The notes under the pieces: generated by a model
The model's database searches: none
What the model was told of the DNA's origin: nothing
Seen by the model: the letters and a program-made list of their open reading frames with translations, nothing else
Shown here: positions 38,683 through 47,223 of the stretch, in pieces
Layout of the letters: the number at the start of each line of letters is the position of its first letter
Position numbering within the stretch: position 1 is the stretch's first letter
NCBI RefSeq assembly: GCF_019192965.1
Contig: NZ_JAHTKU010000011.1
Location: 1 to 64,000, forward strand
Reading direction: 5' to 3'
Source: Nocardioides daeguensis
GTDB taxonomy: Bacteria; Actinomycetota; Actinomycetes; Propionibacteriales; Nocardioidaceae
Length of the DNA: 64,000 nucleotides
Position numbers and translations under genes: made by a program

Positions 38683-39357
38683 ATGTCCACGCTGCCCAGG
38701 GGAGCGACGGTACGCCGCGACGCCGGCCTCTACGGCTACGAGCGGGCGCTGCGTCGCCACGGGTTCGAGCCGGTCGCGGGCGTCGACGAGGCCGGGCGGG
38801 GCGCCTGCGCCGGTCCGCTCGTCGCAGGCGCGGCGATCCTGCCCGCCGGCCGGGCCGGGATCATCCCGGGCCTCGCCGACTCCAAGCTGCTGACCGCCGC
38901 CGCGCGCGAGCGCTGCTACGACCAGGTCGTGCGCCGGGCGCTCGCGTGGTCCGTCGTGGTGATCTCGCACGACGAGTGCGACCGTCTCGGGATGCACGTC
39001 GCCAACGTCGAGGCGCTGCGCCGGGCCGTGGCGAAGCTGGACCTTCCGGCGTCGTACGTGCTGACCGACGGGTTCCCGGTCGACGGGCTCGGCGTCCCCG
39101 GCCTCGCGGTCTGGAAGGGCGACCGCGTCGCGGCATGCGTCGCCGCGGCCTCGGTGCTGGCCAAGGTCACCCGGGACCGGATCATGGTCGACCTCGACGA
39201 GCAGTGGCCGGCGTACGACTTCAAGACGCACAAGGGCTACATCACCGCCACCCACACCGCGGCGCTGGAGGAGCACGGTCCTTCGCCGGTCCATCGGATG
39301 CGGTTCGTCAACGTGCGACGCGCGGCCGGACTCGAGCCGCTGCCCGGCGATCCGTAG
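38683..39357 (+). CDS. rnhB: Ribonuclease HII
   Basis: This 224-residue endonuclease removes ribonucleotides from RNA-DNA hybrids. The catalytic pair Asp-Glu is in AGVDEAGRGACAGPL, with later acidic residues in LTDGFPVDG and ASVLAKVTRDR. It follows lepB by 12 bases. Confidence 0.95.
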   Translation: MSTLPRGATVRRDAGLYGYERALRRHGFEPVAGVDEAGRGACAGPLVAGAAILPAGRAGIIPGLADSKLLTAAARERCYDQVVRRALAWSVVVISHDECDRLGMHVANVEALRRAVAKLDLPASYVLTDGFPVDGLGVPGLAVWKGDRVAACVAAASVLAKVTRDRIMVDLDEQWPAYDFKTHKGYITATHTAALEEHGPSPVHRMRFVNVRRAAGLEPLPGDP

Positions 39358-39367
39358 CAGCGGGGGC

Positions 39368-39373
39368 TAGGGT
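39368..39373 (+). promoter_or_regulatory. Leaderless-type -10 box of the DUF2469 gene
   Basis: TAGGGT lies 6 bases before the GTG at 39380. Confidence 0.55.
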
Positions 39374-39379
39374 GGTCGC

Positions 39380-39688
39380 GTGAGTGCCGAGGAGCTCGAG
39401 AAGTACGAGACCGAGCAGGAGCTGAACCTCTACCGGGAGTACCGCGACGTCGTCGGCATCTTCAAGTACGTCGTCGAGACCGACCGCCGCTTCTACCTGT
39501 GCAACTCGGTCGACGTGAAGGCCCGCTCCGAGGGCGGTGACGTCTTCTTCGAGGTCACCATCGCCGACGCCTGGGTGTGGGACATGTACCGCCCGGCGCG
39601 CTTCGCCAAGAACGTCAAGGTGCTCACCTTCAAGGACGTCAACGTCGAGGAGCTCGCGACGTCCGACCTGGAGCTGCCGAAGCCGTAG
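39380..39688 (+). CDS. DUF2469 family protein
   Basis: This 102-residue conserved actinobacterial protein starts MSAEELEKYETEQELNLYRE and has DVVGIFKYVVETDRRFYLCN and VWDMYRPARFAKNVKVLTF. Its function is unknown. It is nearly always found between rnhB and yraN in actinobacteria. Here yraN is displaced by about 4.3 kb through the Tad-like genes. Confidence 0.92.
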   Translation: MSAEELEKYETEQELNLYREYRDVVGIFKYVVETDRRFYLCNSVDVKARSEGGDVFFEVTIADAWVWDMYRPARFAKNVKVLTFKDVNVEELATSDLELPKP

Positions 39689-39697
39689 CCCGGGGCT

Positions 39698-39725
39698 AGG
39701 ACCTAGGTCCTGATTACCGTCGTTC
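39698..39725 (+). promoter_or_regulatory. Palindrome and CGTCGTTC before the first TadG-like gene
   Basis: AGGACCTAGGTCCT (39698-39711) is a perfect 14-base palindrome, followed six bases later by CGTCGTTC (39718-39725). A related arrangement occurs before the TadE-like gene. Confidence 0.5.
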
Positions 39726-39814
39726 CCCTCCATCCGCGACCGTTTCGGCCGTATCCATGGGATGGAGGGTTGAGCAGCGGCCCTCTTGCGTGACAGCGCA
39801 CGGGGGAGGACGCC

Positions 39815-41590
39815 ATGCGGCTGCAGCCATGGCAGCGGTTCCGGGAGCGGTCGGACGAGCGGGGAGCGGTGACGCTGCTGGCTGCCCTCATGATCGTCGT
39901 GCTGATGGTCAGCGGCGCGTTCGCGGTCGACCTGGGCATGACTCGCGTCGCCCGCGCGGACGTCCAGGCGCTGGCTGACGTGGTGGCGCTCGACCTCGCC
40001 CGGAACATCGACGGGCGTACCGCGCAGGAGCTCGAGCCCGTCCTCGACGCGGCGCTGGCGGCCAGTGTCGCCCGCAACAAGACCGTGCTGGGCGACGGCG
40101 ATCCCGACGTCCGCTACGAGCTGGGCACCATGACGGGCGGCCGGTTCGCGCCGGTCACCAGCGCCACCGCGGTCCCCTCGACCGTGGAGGTCGAGGCCCA
40201 CGCGAGCGTCAGCTACGGCTTCGCACGGGTCTTCAGCTCCGAGGAGCACGGCGACGCGACGCAGACCGCGGACGCTCAGAGCTCCTCGACCGCCTGCTTC
40301 AAGCTCGGCACGTTCGTGGCCGCGGTCCGCTCCGGCGACAGCACCGTCCTCGCGCCGCTCGACGACCTGTTCGGGGTCAACCTGGACCTGGTCAGCTACC
40401 AGGGGCTCGCGAACGCCGACCTGCGCCTCGAGCAGCTCGCCGCCGTCGCCAGCATCGGCAGCCCCGAGCACCTGCTGACCAGCACCATCACCTACGCGGA
40501 CCTGCTCCAGGCGATGGCCGAGGCGTTGACCAGGGAGAACAACGGCAGCAACACCGTCGCGCTCCAGGCGCTCGACAAGCTGATCAGCTCCAGTACCACG
40601 GCCTCGGTGGGCCTGATCAGGCTCGGCGACGTGCTCCACGTCTCGCCGACCGACGTCGCCGCGCTCCAGGCCGAGCTGAACGTCCTCGACATCATCGGCA
40701 CCGCACGGCTGGCCGACGGCGACTACTTCCTCGGTGTGCCCAACATCCAGGGCCAGGTGCCCGGGGTCGGCTTCCAGTTCTCCGGGGGCATCTACCTCGT
40801 GGCCGCGGCGCGGATGGCCTGTGGCGCGCCGAACACGGTCGACGCCAAGGCCAAGACCGCGCAGCTGGACGGCTCGGTGCACATCGACTTCACGAACCTG
40901 CCCTCCCTCAACGTCGCCGGCCTGGGCACCTTGCAGACCCCGAAGGGGGATGGCTCGATCACCGTCGTCGGTGGCGGCGGCGAGGGGCAGCTGATCGCGC
41001 CGCCGGCCGTGCACTGCGGGGCCAACACGGTCGCCGACCCCACCACCTTCAGCGTCCGGGTCGCGACCCAGCTGGCGGCGTACAAGATGGCGGCGAACGT
41101 CACGATCGCCGCCGACGTGAAGGTCAGCGACCTGCTCGGTCAGGTCGGACTCGGCGCGTTGACGAACCTGCTCGGTGCCCTGCTGCCGCTGAAGGCGACC
41201 TTGGAGGTCAAGGTCGCGCTGAACGTCGGCACGCAGAGCTCCCCGCCCGCCACCACCGTCGGCCTGAAGATCCCGCCGAACGACCAGACCCCCGTCAGCA
41301 CGGGCGGCTCGATGTACCTCGACCCGAGCAGCGTCGTCCCGGCGGTCACGAGCATCACCATCAACGGAAAGGTGCTGGCGCTGGCTGACGGGGCCAACAT
41401 CGTGAACCTCGTCGTCCAGGCCCTGCTCGACCCGAGCAAGGGCTTCATCGACAAGTCCCTGACGCCGCTGATCAACAACATCAACCAGGAGTTCATCGGT
41501 CCCGTCGCCCGGATGATCGGGCTGCGGCTCGCGGGCGCCGACGTCTACGCCGTCAAGGCGCGGTGCGGTGCTCCGCGCCTCGTCGGGTGA
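39815..41590 (+). CDS. TadG-like secreted/membrane protein 1
   Basis: This 591-residue protein opens with a TadE/TadG-type N-terminus: a charged ERSDERGAVTLL segment, one transmembrane helix (about residues 20-40), then AVDLGMTRVARADVQALADV. The large remainder is probably extracellular and strand-rich, with Thr/Ser/Gly-rich stretches. It ends with a GADVYAVKARCGAPRLVG motif, shared almost unchanged with the paralogue at 42229. A GGGGGAGGA ribosome site precedes the ATG. No tad motor, prepilin peptidase or major pilin gene lies nearby. Confidence 0.7.
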   Translation: MRLQPWQRFRERSDERGAVTLLAALMIVVLMVSGAFAVDLGMTRVARADVQALADVVALDLARNIDGRTAQELEPVLDAALAASVARNKTVLGDGDPDVRYELGTMTGGRFAPVTSATAVPSTVEVEAHASVSYGFARVFSSEEHGDATQTADAQSSSTACFKLGTFVAAVRSGDSTVLAPLDDLFGVNLDLVSYQGLANADLRLEQLAAVASIGSPEHLLTSTITYADLLQAMAEALTRENNGSNTVALQALDKLISSSTTASVGLIRLGDVLHVSPTDVAALQAELNVLDIIGTARLADGDYFLGVPNIQGQVPGVGFQFSGGIYLVAAARMACGAPNTVDAKAKTAQLDGSVHIDFTNLPSLNVAGLGTLQTPKGDGSITVVGGGGEGQLIAPPAVHCGANTVADPTTFSVRVATQLAAYKMAANVTIAADVKVSDLLGQVGLGALTNLLGALLPLKATLEVKVALNVGTQSSPPATTVGLKIPPNDQTPVSTGGSMYLDPSSVVPAVTSITINGKVLALADGANIVNLVVQALLDPSKGFIDKSLTPLINNINQEFIGPVARMIGLRLAGADVYAVKARCGAPRLVG

Positions 41591-41615
41591 CCGCACGGCG
41601 GGTACCCGGGGGTGA

Positions 41616-41645
41616 CTAGTCCGAAGGGACTAGGCCTCGTCGTTC
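41616..41645 (+). promoter_or_regulatory. Inverted repeat and CGTCGTTC before the TadE-like gene
   Basis: CTAGTCC (41616-41622) and GGACTAG (41627-41633) form a 7-base hairpin. CGTCGTTC follows four bases later (41638-41645). It resembles the element before the first TadG-like gene. Confidence 0.5.
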
Positions 41646-41753
41646 GTCCGAGCCGAATGCGCCGGGATTCGTTCCCAGGCAGATCAGGCACCACTACTGT
41701 GGGCGCAACGCCGCTCGGGGGCGTCATGGGAGCGAGGCGGGGGAGGCCGGCCG

Positions 41754-42227
41754 ATGGGGCGTTGTGTGCTGTGGACAGGTGTGTCGTCGCGCCCTGAACG
41801 GGGAGCGGCCGCCGTCGAGTTCGCGCTGATCCTCCCGATCCTGATGCTCATCGTGATGGGCATCATCAACTACGGCGACATGCTGAGCGTGCGCCAGTCG
41901 GTGAGCCAGGCGGCGTCCGAGGGCGCGCGCGCCGCCGCCGTCGAGATCGACGCGACCAAGCGCGACGCGGCGGCCGCGTCCGCCCGGGACGCCGCGCTCA
42001 AGGCGCAGAACCAGGCGTGCAACGCGAACTGCAAGGTCGTCGTGGACGACTGCGCCGACGCCACCGGCCTGGCGTCGGGCGCCCTGCCGCCGGGGACCAA
42101 CTCGGCCGCCGACACGGTCGACTGCGTGTGGGTCAAGGTCGAGATCAACTACCGGGGGCTGGTCCCGGGGTTCGGTGTCGTGCTCCCCGACAAGCTGCGG
42201 TACACCGCCGTGGCGCGGGTGAGCTGA
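41754..42227 (+). CDS. TadE-like pilin-type protein
   Basis: This 157-residue protein carries the TadE signature: PERGAAAVEFALILPILMLI with the conserved glutamate after a short basic leader, one hydrophobic helix (about residues 22-45), then a helical, Ala-rich part and a cysteine-containing tail (NACNANCKVVVDDCADA-type segment). GGGGAGG precedes the ATG at 41754. It is probably a minor pseudopilin or surface-assembly protein. The next gene begins one base after its stop. Confidence 0.8.
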   Translation: MGRCVLWTGVSSRPERGAAAVEFALILPILMLIVMGIINYGDMLSVRQSVSQAASEGARAAAVEIDATKRDAAAASARDAALKAQNQACNANCKVVVDDCADATGLASGALPPGTNSAADTVDCVWVKVEINYRGLVPGFGVVLPDKLRYTAVARVS

Positions 42228-42228
42228 G

Positions 42229-43881
42229 GTGCGGGTGCGTCGGCGCACCCGGCGCCCGGACGAGCGCGGCGCGACGTCGGTCCTGGTCGCCGTACTGATG
42301 TCCGGGGTGCTGCTGCTGTCCGCCGCCTTCGCTGTGGACCTCGGCCAGCAGCGCGTCGTCCGCCGCGACATGCAGGCCGTCGCGGACGTGGTGGCCCTCG
42401 ACCTCGCGCGCCAGCTCGACGGGCGCACCAAGCAGCAGCTGACCTCGTCCGGCGTCGTCGCGGATGCGGCGCGGGCCTCGGTCGCCCGCAACGCCAGCTC
42501 CTTCGGTGACAAGCCCACCGTGACGTGGCGTCTGGGCACGATCGCCGACGACGGCGCCTTCGTCGAGGTCGCGGACGACAAGGTCCCGACCGCGGTCGAG
42601 GTGAGCGCCCATTCCTCCACCGGCCTCGCCTTCGCCCCGGCCGGCGGCGCCGGTAGTCGTGGCGAAGCGACCAGGAGAGCGGTCGCCCGGGCCGATGCGG
42701 GCGCGTGCTTCGCCGTCGGCACGTACGCCGCCCGGGTCAGGCTGGGCGACAGCACCATCCTCGGTCCGCTGGTCAAGGCCCTCGGGACCGATGTCGGCCT
42801 CACCGTGCTGGACTGGCAGGGCCTGGCCGGAGCCGACATCAAGCTCCTCGACCTCGTCGACACCGATCTCACGGCCGGTGGCTTCGACGAGCTCCTCGGC
42901 TCGAACGTGAAGCTCGGCGACCTCTACCTGGCCGCCGCCGACGTGCTGCAGAAGCAGGGCGGCCACGCTGCCCAGGTGGCCGTGCTGCAGCGTCTGGCCA
43001 CGGTCGCGGCCAAGGACGTGATCATCAAGGTCTCCGACCTCGTCGCGCTCGACTCGACCAACGAGGCGGGGCTGGACGCGGCGGTGAACCTGTTCGACCT
43101 GGTCAGCACCGCGGCCTTCGTCGCCAACGGCACCAACGCGATCTCGGTGCCCGACCTGGACGTCAACGTCCTCGGGCTCAGCAAGCTCAACGCCAACGTG
43201 AAGATCGGCCAGAAGCCCATCCGCTACTGCGGACGGCCGAGGTCGCCGTCGACGACCGGGCACTCCAACCAGGTCGAGATCAACCTCAAGGGCAACCTGG
43301 CGAACCTCGACCTCGGCCTGGTGTCCATCTCGGCGCCGATCACGCTGACCCTCAAGTTGGCGCCGGCCGACGTCCTCCTCGACGCCGTCGCCTGCGTCCC
43401 GGGCGAGAAGCGGCTCGACTTCCTCGTCACCAGCGGCCTGGTCAGCCTCGAGATCACCATCGGGGACCCCGCCAACCGCAACAGCCTGTCGGTCAAGGCG
43501 CTGCTGGGGCTGCTCCCGCTCGTCGACGGCTACATCCGGCTCTACTCCTCGCCGGCACCGGTGCAGACCGAGGCGAAGTCGCTGAGCGTCGCCGACGAGG
43601 ACTACGACGGCACCGCTCCGCTCGAGTTCGGGCAGAACTCGCTCGGCGTGCCCTTCCTGAACCAGGACAGCCATCTCAACGTGCTCGGGATCCTGCCGGT
43701 CGGTGGCCTGCTCGGAGCGGTCATCACCCCGTTGCTGACCATCGTGGTCAACCCGCTGGTGTCGGTGCTGGACACCGTCCTGCTCACGCCGCTGCTGCGC
43801 GCGCTCGGCATCAACGTGGCGGGCGCGGACGTGTACGCCAAGGCGAAGGCCGACTGTGGCATCCCTTCACTCGTCGGCTGA
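42229..43881 (+). CDS. TadG-like secreted/membrane protein 2
   Basis: This 550-residue paralogue of the 39815 protein has the same order: a DERGATSVL head, a transmembrane helix, VDLGQQRVVRRDMQAVADVV with the shared VALDLARQLDGRT, an ACFAVGTYAARVRLGDST block, and a GADVYAKAKADCGIPSLVG end. It starts with GTG one base after the TadE-like gene, so the two form one unit. The shared blocks show an old duplication, with the middle regions diverged. Confidence 0.7.
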   Translation: MRVRRRTRRPDERGATSVLVAVLMSGVLLLSAAFAVDLGQQRVVRRDMQAVADVVALDLARQLDGRTKQQLTSSGVVADAARASVARNASSFGDKPTVTWRLGTIADDGAFVEVADDKVPTAVEVSAHSSTGLAFAPAGGAGSRGEATRRAVARADAGACFAVGTYAARVRLGDSTILGPLVKALGTDVGLTVLDWQGLAGADIKLLDLVDTDLTAGGFDELLGSNVKLGDLYLAAADVLQKQGGHAAQVAVLQRLATVAAKDVIIKVSDLVALDSTNEAGLDAAVNLFDLVSTAAFVANGTNAISVPDLDVNVLGLSKLNANVKIGQKPIRYCGRPRSPSTTGHSNQVEINLKGNLANLDLGLVSISAPITLTLKLAPADVLLDAVACVPGEKRLDFLVTSGLVSLEITIGDPANRNSLSVKALLGLLPLVDGYIRLYSSPAPVQTEAKSLSVADEDYDGTAPLEFGQNSLGVPFLNQDSHLNVLGILPVGGLLGAVITPLLTIVVNPLVSVLDTVLLTPLLRALGINVAGADVYAKAKADCGIPSLVG

Positions 43882-44011
43882 GCGTCACTCCCGCCCCACC
43901 CGTCACCGCACAGGCCGTCAGTCGTCCACACCTCGCCCCTGAGGGCGCGGTCGTGCACAGCCCACCTCGCCGCCGGCGCCCTGGGTCGCTCCCGCCGACC
44001 ACCATCGGCCC
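43882..44011. other. Spacer before yraN, nothing assigned
   Basis: This stretch contains a short CGCCC/GGGCG hairpin (near 43937-43950). No open frame or clear promoter box is seen. Confidence 0.4.
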
Positions 44012-44377
44012 ATGACGACAGCACAGGCTCGCCGGGCGATCGGCGCCTACGGCGAAGACGTGGCGGCCCGCCACCTGACCGGCCTCGGGATGGTCATCCT
44101 CGAGCGCAACTGGCGGTGCTCCGAGGGCGAGGTCGACATCGTGTTGCGCGACGGGGCGACGCTCGTCGTGTGCGAGGTGAAGACCCGTACGTCGCTCGAG
44201 GCCGGGACCCCGCACGAGGCGATCACCGACGCCAAGCTCGACCGGCTCCGGCGGCTGGGTGAGCGGTGGGTGCTCGAGCGGGGCATCCGGCCCGACGGCA
44301 TCCGCGTCGACCTCGTCGCCGTGCTGCGTCCCCCGCGCGGCGCGGCGGTCGTCGACCACGTGCCGGGGTTGTGCTGA
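44012..44377 (+). CDS. YraN family (UPF0102) endonuclease-like protein
   Basis: This 121-residue protein has a restriction-endonuclease-like fold signature: GEVDIVLRDGATLVVCEVKT with the acidic residue and EVK core. The family is widespread and its function is uncertain, though it is usually linked to dprA and comM. Its stop shares one base with the comM start. Confidence 0.88.
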   Translation: MTTAQARRAIGAYGEDVAARHLTGLGMVILERNWRCSEGEVDIVLRDGATLVVCEVKTRTSLEAGTPHEAITDAKLDRLRRLGERWVLERGIRPDGIRVDLVAVLRPPRGAAVVDHVPGLC

Positions 44378-46011
44378 TGCCGTTCGCCACCGCCTGCTGC
44401 GTGGCGCTCAACGGCGCGCTGGGCCACCTGATCGACGTACAGACCGACGTGTCGGCGGGCCAGGCGACGGTGGTCGTCGTCGGTCGGGCCGACCCGGCGC
44501 TGCGCGAGGGTGTCGACCGGGTCCGGATGGCGATCCTCAACAGCGATCTCCTCTGGCCGGCCGCCAAGCGCAGCACCTTCCTGCTCTCGCCCGCCGACCT
44601 GCGCAAGAGCGGCACCCATTTCGACCTCGCGATGGCCGTGAGCCTGCTCGCTGCCGACGGGCAGCTCGAGCCGGCCCAGGTCGCCGGCACCGTCTTCCTC
44701 GGCGAGCTCACCCTCGCCGGCGGACTGCGCCCGGCTCTCGGTGTGCTCCCGATGACCCTTGCTGCCGCCGCGGGCGGCGTCCGCCGGATCTACGTCCCCG
44801 AGCCCCAGGCCGCCGAGGCCGCGATGGTGCCCGACATGGAGGTGATCGGGGTGCGCTCGCTCGCCCAGGTGGTGGCCGTCCTGCGCGGCCTCGAACCGCC
44901 CGACGCGCCCCCGGTGGCAGCCGCCACCGGGCGACCGCTGATCAGCTGGCGCGGCGACGAGCGGCTCGACGAGGTCGACCTCGCCGACCTCCACGGGCTG
45001 GTCGAGGAGAAGTACGCCGTCGAGGTCGCTGCCGCCGGCGGCCATGCCGTGCTGCTCTCGGGGGCCAAGGGCTGCGGCAAGACCAGCCTGGCCGAGCGGA
45101 TCCCGACGATCCTGCCCGACCTGACGCCCGAGGAGTCGCTCGAGCTGACCGCCCTGTACTCCCTGGCCGGCGTCCTCGACCCGGGGGAGGGGATGGTGCT
45201 CCGCCCGCCCTTCGTCGCCCCGCACCACGATGCGAGCAAGGCGAGCGTGATCGGCGGTGGCAGCGGCCGGGTGCAACCGGGCGAGATCAGCCGGGCTCAC
45301 TGCGGCGTCCTGCTGATGGACGAGTTCCCGCTCTTCCGTGCCGACGTCATCGAGGCGCTGCGCCAGCCGCTCGAGAGCAGGGAGATCACCATCGCCCGGC
45401 GTGACGAGTCCGTCACGCTGCCGGCGGGCGGGATGCTCGTGCTCGCCTCCAACCCGTGCCCCTGCGGCGGCTGGACCCGGTCGGCCCGGGCCAACCGCTG
45501 CACCTGCGCCGAGACCGTCCGCCGCGCCTACCAGGCGCGCATCTCCGGCCCGATCGCGGACCGGATCGACATCGTCCGCAACGTCCAGCCCGCCTCGCCG
45601 TCCAGCCGTGACCCGTTCGTGGCGACGGAAACCTCGCGCGAGGTCCGCGCCCGGATCGCCGCCGCTCGCCAGCGTCAGCACGACCGGTACGCCGGCCGGG
45701 GTTGGCGCCTCAACGCCCACGTCCCCGGGCCTCGCCTCAAGGACACCTGGCCGCTCCCGGCGGCCGCACAGCAGCTGATCGACGCCGAGATGCTGGCCGG
45801 ACGCCTCAGCGCGCGCGGCGCCGTCCGCGTCCAGCGCCTCGCCTGGACCGTGGCTGACCTGCGCTCGGTGCGCTCCGGGCGCGACCTCACCCCCGGCACC
45901 GACGAGACCCGGACCGCCCTGCGCCTACGCACCGGGCTCGCCCTCGACCTCGCGATGGTCCGCGCTGTCCCGGACACCCAGCCGGGCTCCGCGACGGAAG
46001 GAGCGGCATGA
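44377..46011 (+). CDS. comM: ComM/YifB family Mg-chelatase-like ATPase
   Basis: This 544-residue AAA+ protein is, in studied species, a branch-migration helicase acting in natural transformation. The N-terminal Lon-substrate-like region (residues 1-180) is followed by Walker A GAKGCGKTSLA and Walker B GVLLMDEFPLF, and a cysteine cluster NPCPCGG with CTCAE. The C-terminal Mg_chelatase domain ends with a helix rich in Ala and Arg. The ATG at 44377 overlaps the yraN stop, and a GTG six bases earlier is also possible. Confidence 0.92.
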   Translation: MPFATACCVALNGALGHLIDVQTDVSAGQATVVVVGRADPALREGVDRVRMAILNSDLLWPAAKRSTFLLSPADLRKSGTHFDLAMAVSLLAADGQLEPAQVAGTVFLGELTLAGGLRPALGVLPMTLAAAAGGVRRIYVPEPQAAEAAMVPDMEVIGVRSLAQVVAVLRGLEPPDAPPVAAATGRPLISWRGDERLDEVDLADLHGLVEEKYAVEVAAAGGHAVLLSGAKGCGKTSLAERIPTILPDLTPEESLELTALYSLAGVLDPGEGMVLRPPFVAPHHDASKASVIGGGSGRVQPGEISRAHCGVLLMDEFPLFRADVIEALRQPLESREITIARRDESVTLPAGGMLVLASNPCPCGGWTRSARANRCTCAETVRRAYQARISGPIADRIDIVRNVQPASPSSRDPFVATETSREVRARIAAARQRQHDRYAGRGWRLNAHVPGPRLKDTWPLPAAAQQLIDAEMLAGRLSARGAVRVQRLAWTVADLRSVRSGRDLTPGTDETRTALRLRTGLALDLAMVRAVPDTQPGSATEGAA

Positions 46012-47141
46012 GCGTGACCGACGAGGAGCGCCTCGCCCGCGCCACCATCAGCCTGGTCACCGAGCCGGGCGACGTCCGCTGTCTCGGCCTGACCCGCGAG
46101 CTGGGCGGCGTGCAGTTCCTCGAGGTGCTGCGCGACCACGCCGACCTCCGCGCCGAGCTGACCGCGGCGGCCGGGCGGCTGGCCGGGGTGCAGCCCGAAC
46201 GCATCCTCGAGCGGGCCCACCGCCAGGGCATCCGGTTCGTGGTCCCCGGCGACGACGAGTGGCCGTCCTCGCTCGACGACCTCGGCGGCGCGGGTGCCCT
46301 CCAGGCGCGGGGCGAGGTCCCGGTCGGCCTGTGGGTGCGCGGCCCGCTCCGCCTCGACCGGCTGGCGCCCTCGCTCGCCGTCGTCGGCTCCCGCTCCTCC
46401 ACGACCTACGGCGACCAGCTCGCCGGCGACGTCGCCGCGGTCGTCGGCCGAGCCGGGCGCCCGGTGGTGTCCGGCGCGGCCTACGGCATCGACTACGCCG
46501 CGCACCGGGGCGCGCTGAGCGCCGATGCTCCGACGCTCGCCGTCCTGGCCTGCGGTGTCGACCGGGTCTACCCGGAGGCGCACCGCCGCCTCCTCGAACA
46601 CCTCGCCACCCACCACGCCGTCGTGTCGGAGTCCCCGCCAGGTGCGGCTCCCTTCCGGATCCGGTTCCTCGCCCGCAACCGGCTCATCGCGGCCCTGTCC
46701 CGCGGGACGGTCGTCGTCGAGGCGGCCCTGCGCAGCGGCGCCCTCCACACCGCGGCCTGGGCCGACCGCCTCCACCGGGTCGTGATGGGGACGCCCGGCC
46801 TCGTCACCAGTGCCGCCTCCGAGGGCGTCCACGAGCTGCTCCGCTCCGGTGGCGCGACGCTCGTCACCCGGGGAGAGGACGTCCTCGAGCTGCTCGGACA
46901 TTCCGGCGAGCACCTCAGCGAGCCGGCCCGCGGCCCGGAGGGCCCGCGCGACCGGCTCACCGTTCGGGCCCGCCAGGTCCTCGACGCGGTCCCGGCCGCC
47001 TCGCCCGCGCCGAGCAGCTCCGTGGCCCTCGTGGCCGGGCTCGGGGTGTCCGAGGTCGACCGGCTGCTCCACGGCCTGGCCGCGGACGGCTTCGTCGAGC
47101 GGTACCCCGCCGGCTGGCGACTCGGCGAGCGTGCCCGGTGA
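46008..47141 (+). CDS. dprA: DNA-processing protein DprA
   Basis: This 377-residue protein protects incoming single-stranded DNA and loads RecA in transformation. The Rossmann-like DprA core has VVGSRSSTTYGDQLAG, VSGAAYGIDYAAHRGAL, AVLACGVDRVYPEAH and FPFRIRFLARNRLIAALS-type segments. A C-terminal winged-helix-like domain (about residues 305-370) is present. It overlaps comM by four bases (ATGA). Confidence 0.94.
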   Translation: MSVTDEERLARATISLVTEPGDVRCLGLTRELGGVQFLEVLRDHADLRAELTAAAGRLAGVQPERILERAHRQGIRFVVPGDDEWPSSLDDLGGAGALQARGEVPVGLWVRGPLRLDRLAPSLAVVGSRSSTTYGDQLAGDVAAVVGRAGRPVVSGAAYGIDYAAHRGALSADAPTLAVLACGVDRVYPEAHRRLLEHLATHHAVVSESPPGAAPFRIRFLARNRLIAALSRGTVVVEAALRSGALHTAAWADRLHRVVMGTPGLVTSAASEGVHELLRSGGATLVTRGEDVLELLGHSGEHLSEPARGPEGPRDRLTVRARQVLDAVPAASPAPSSSVALVAGLGVSEVDRLLHGLAADGFVERYPAGWRLGERAR

Positions 47142-47211
47142 GGCGGGCCACCCGGCCGTGCTCGCCCCCTGCCCTGCGGCGCGCCCGCGTCGCCTGCGGT
47201 GGCCGGCTGCC

Positions 47212-47217
47212 TACGAT
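47212..47217 (+). promoter_or_regulatory. Leaderless-type -10 box of xerC
   Basis: TACGAT lies 6 bases before the GTG at 47224. Confidence 0.5.
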
Positions 47218-47223
47218 CGGTCG

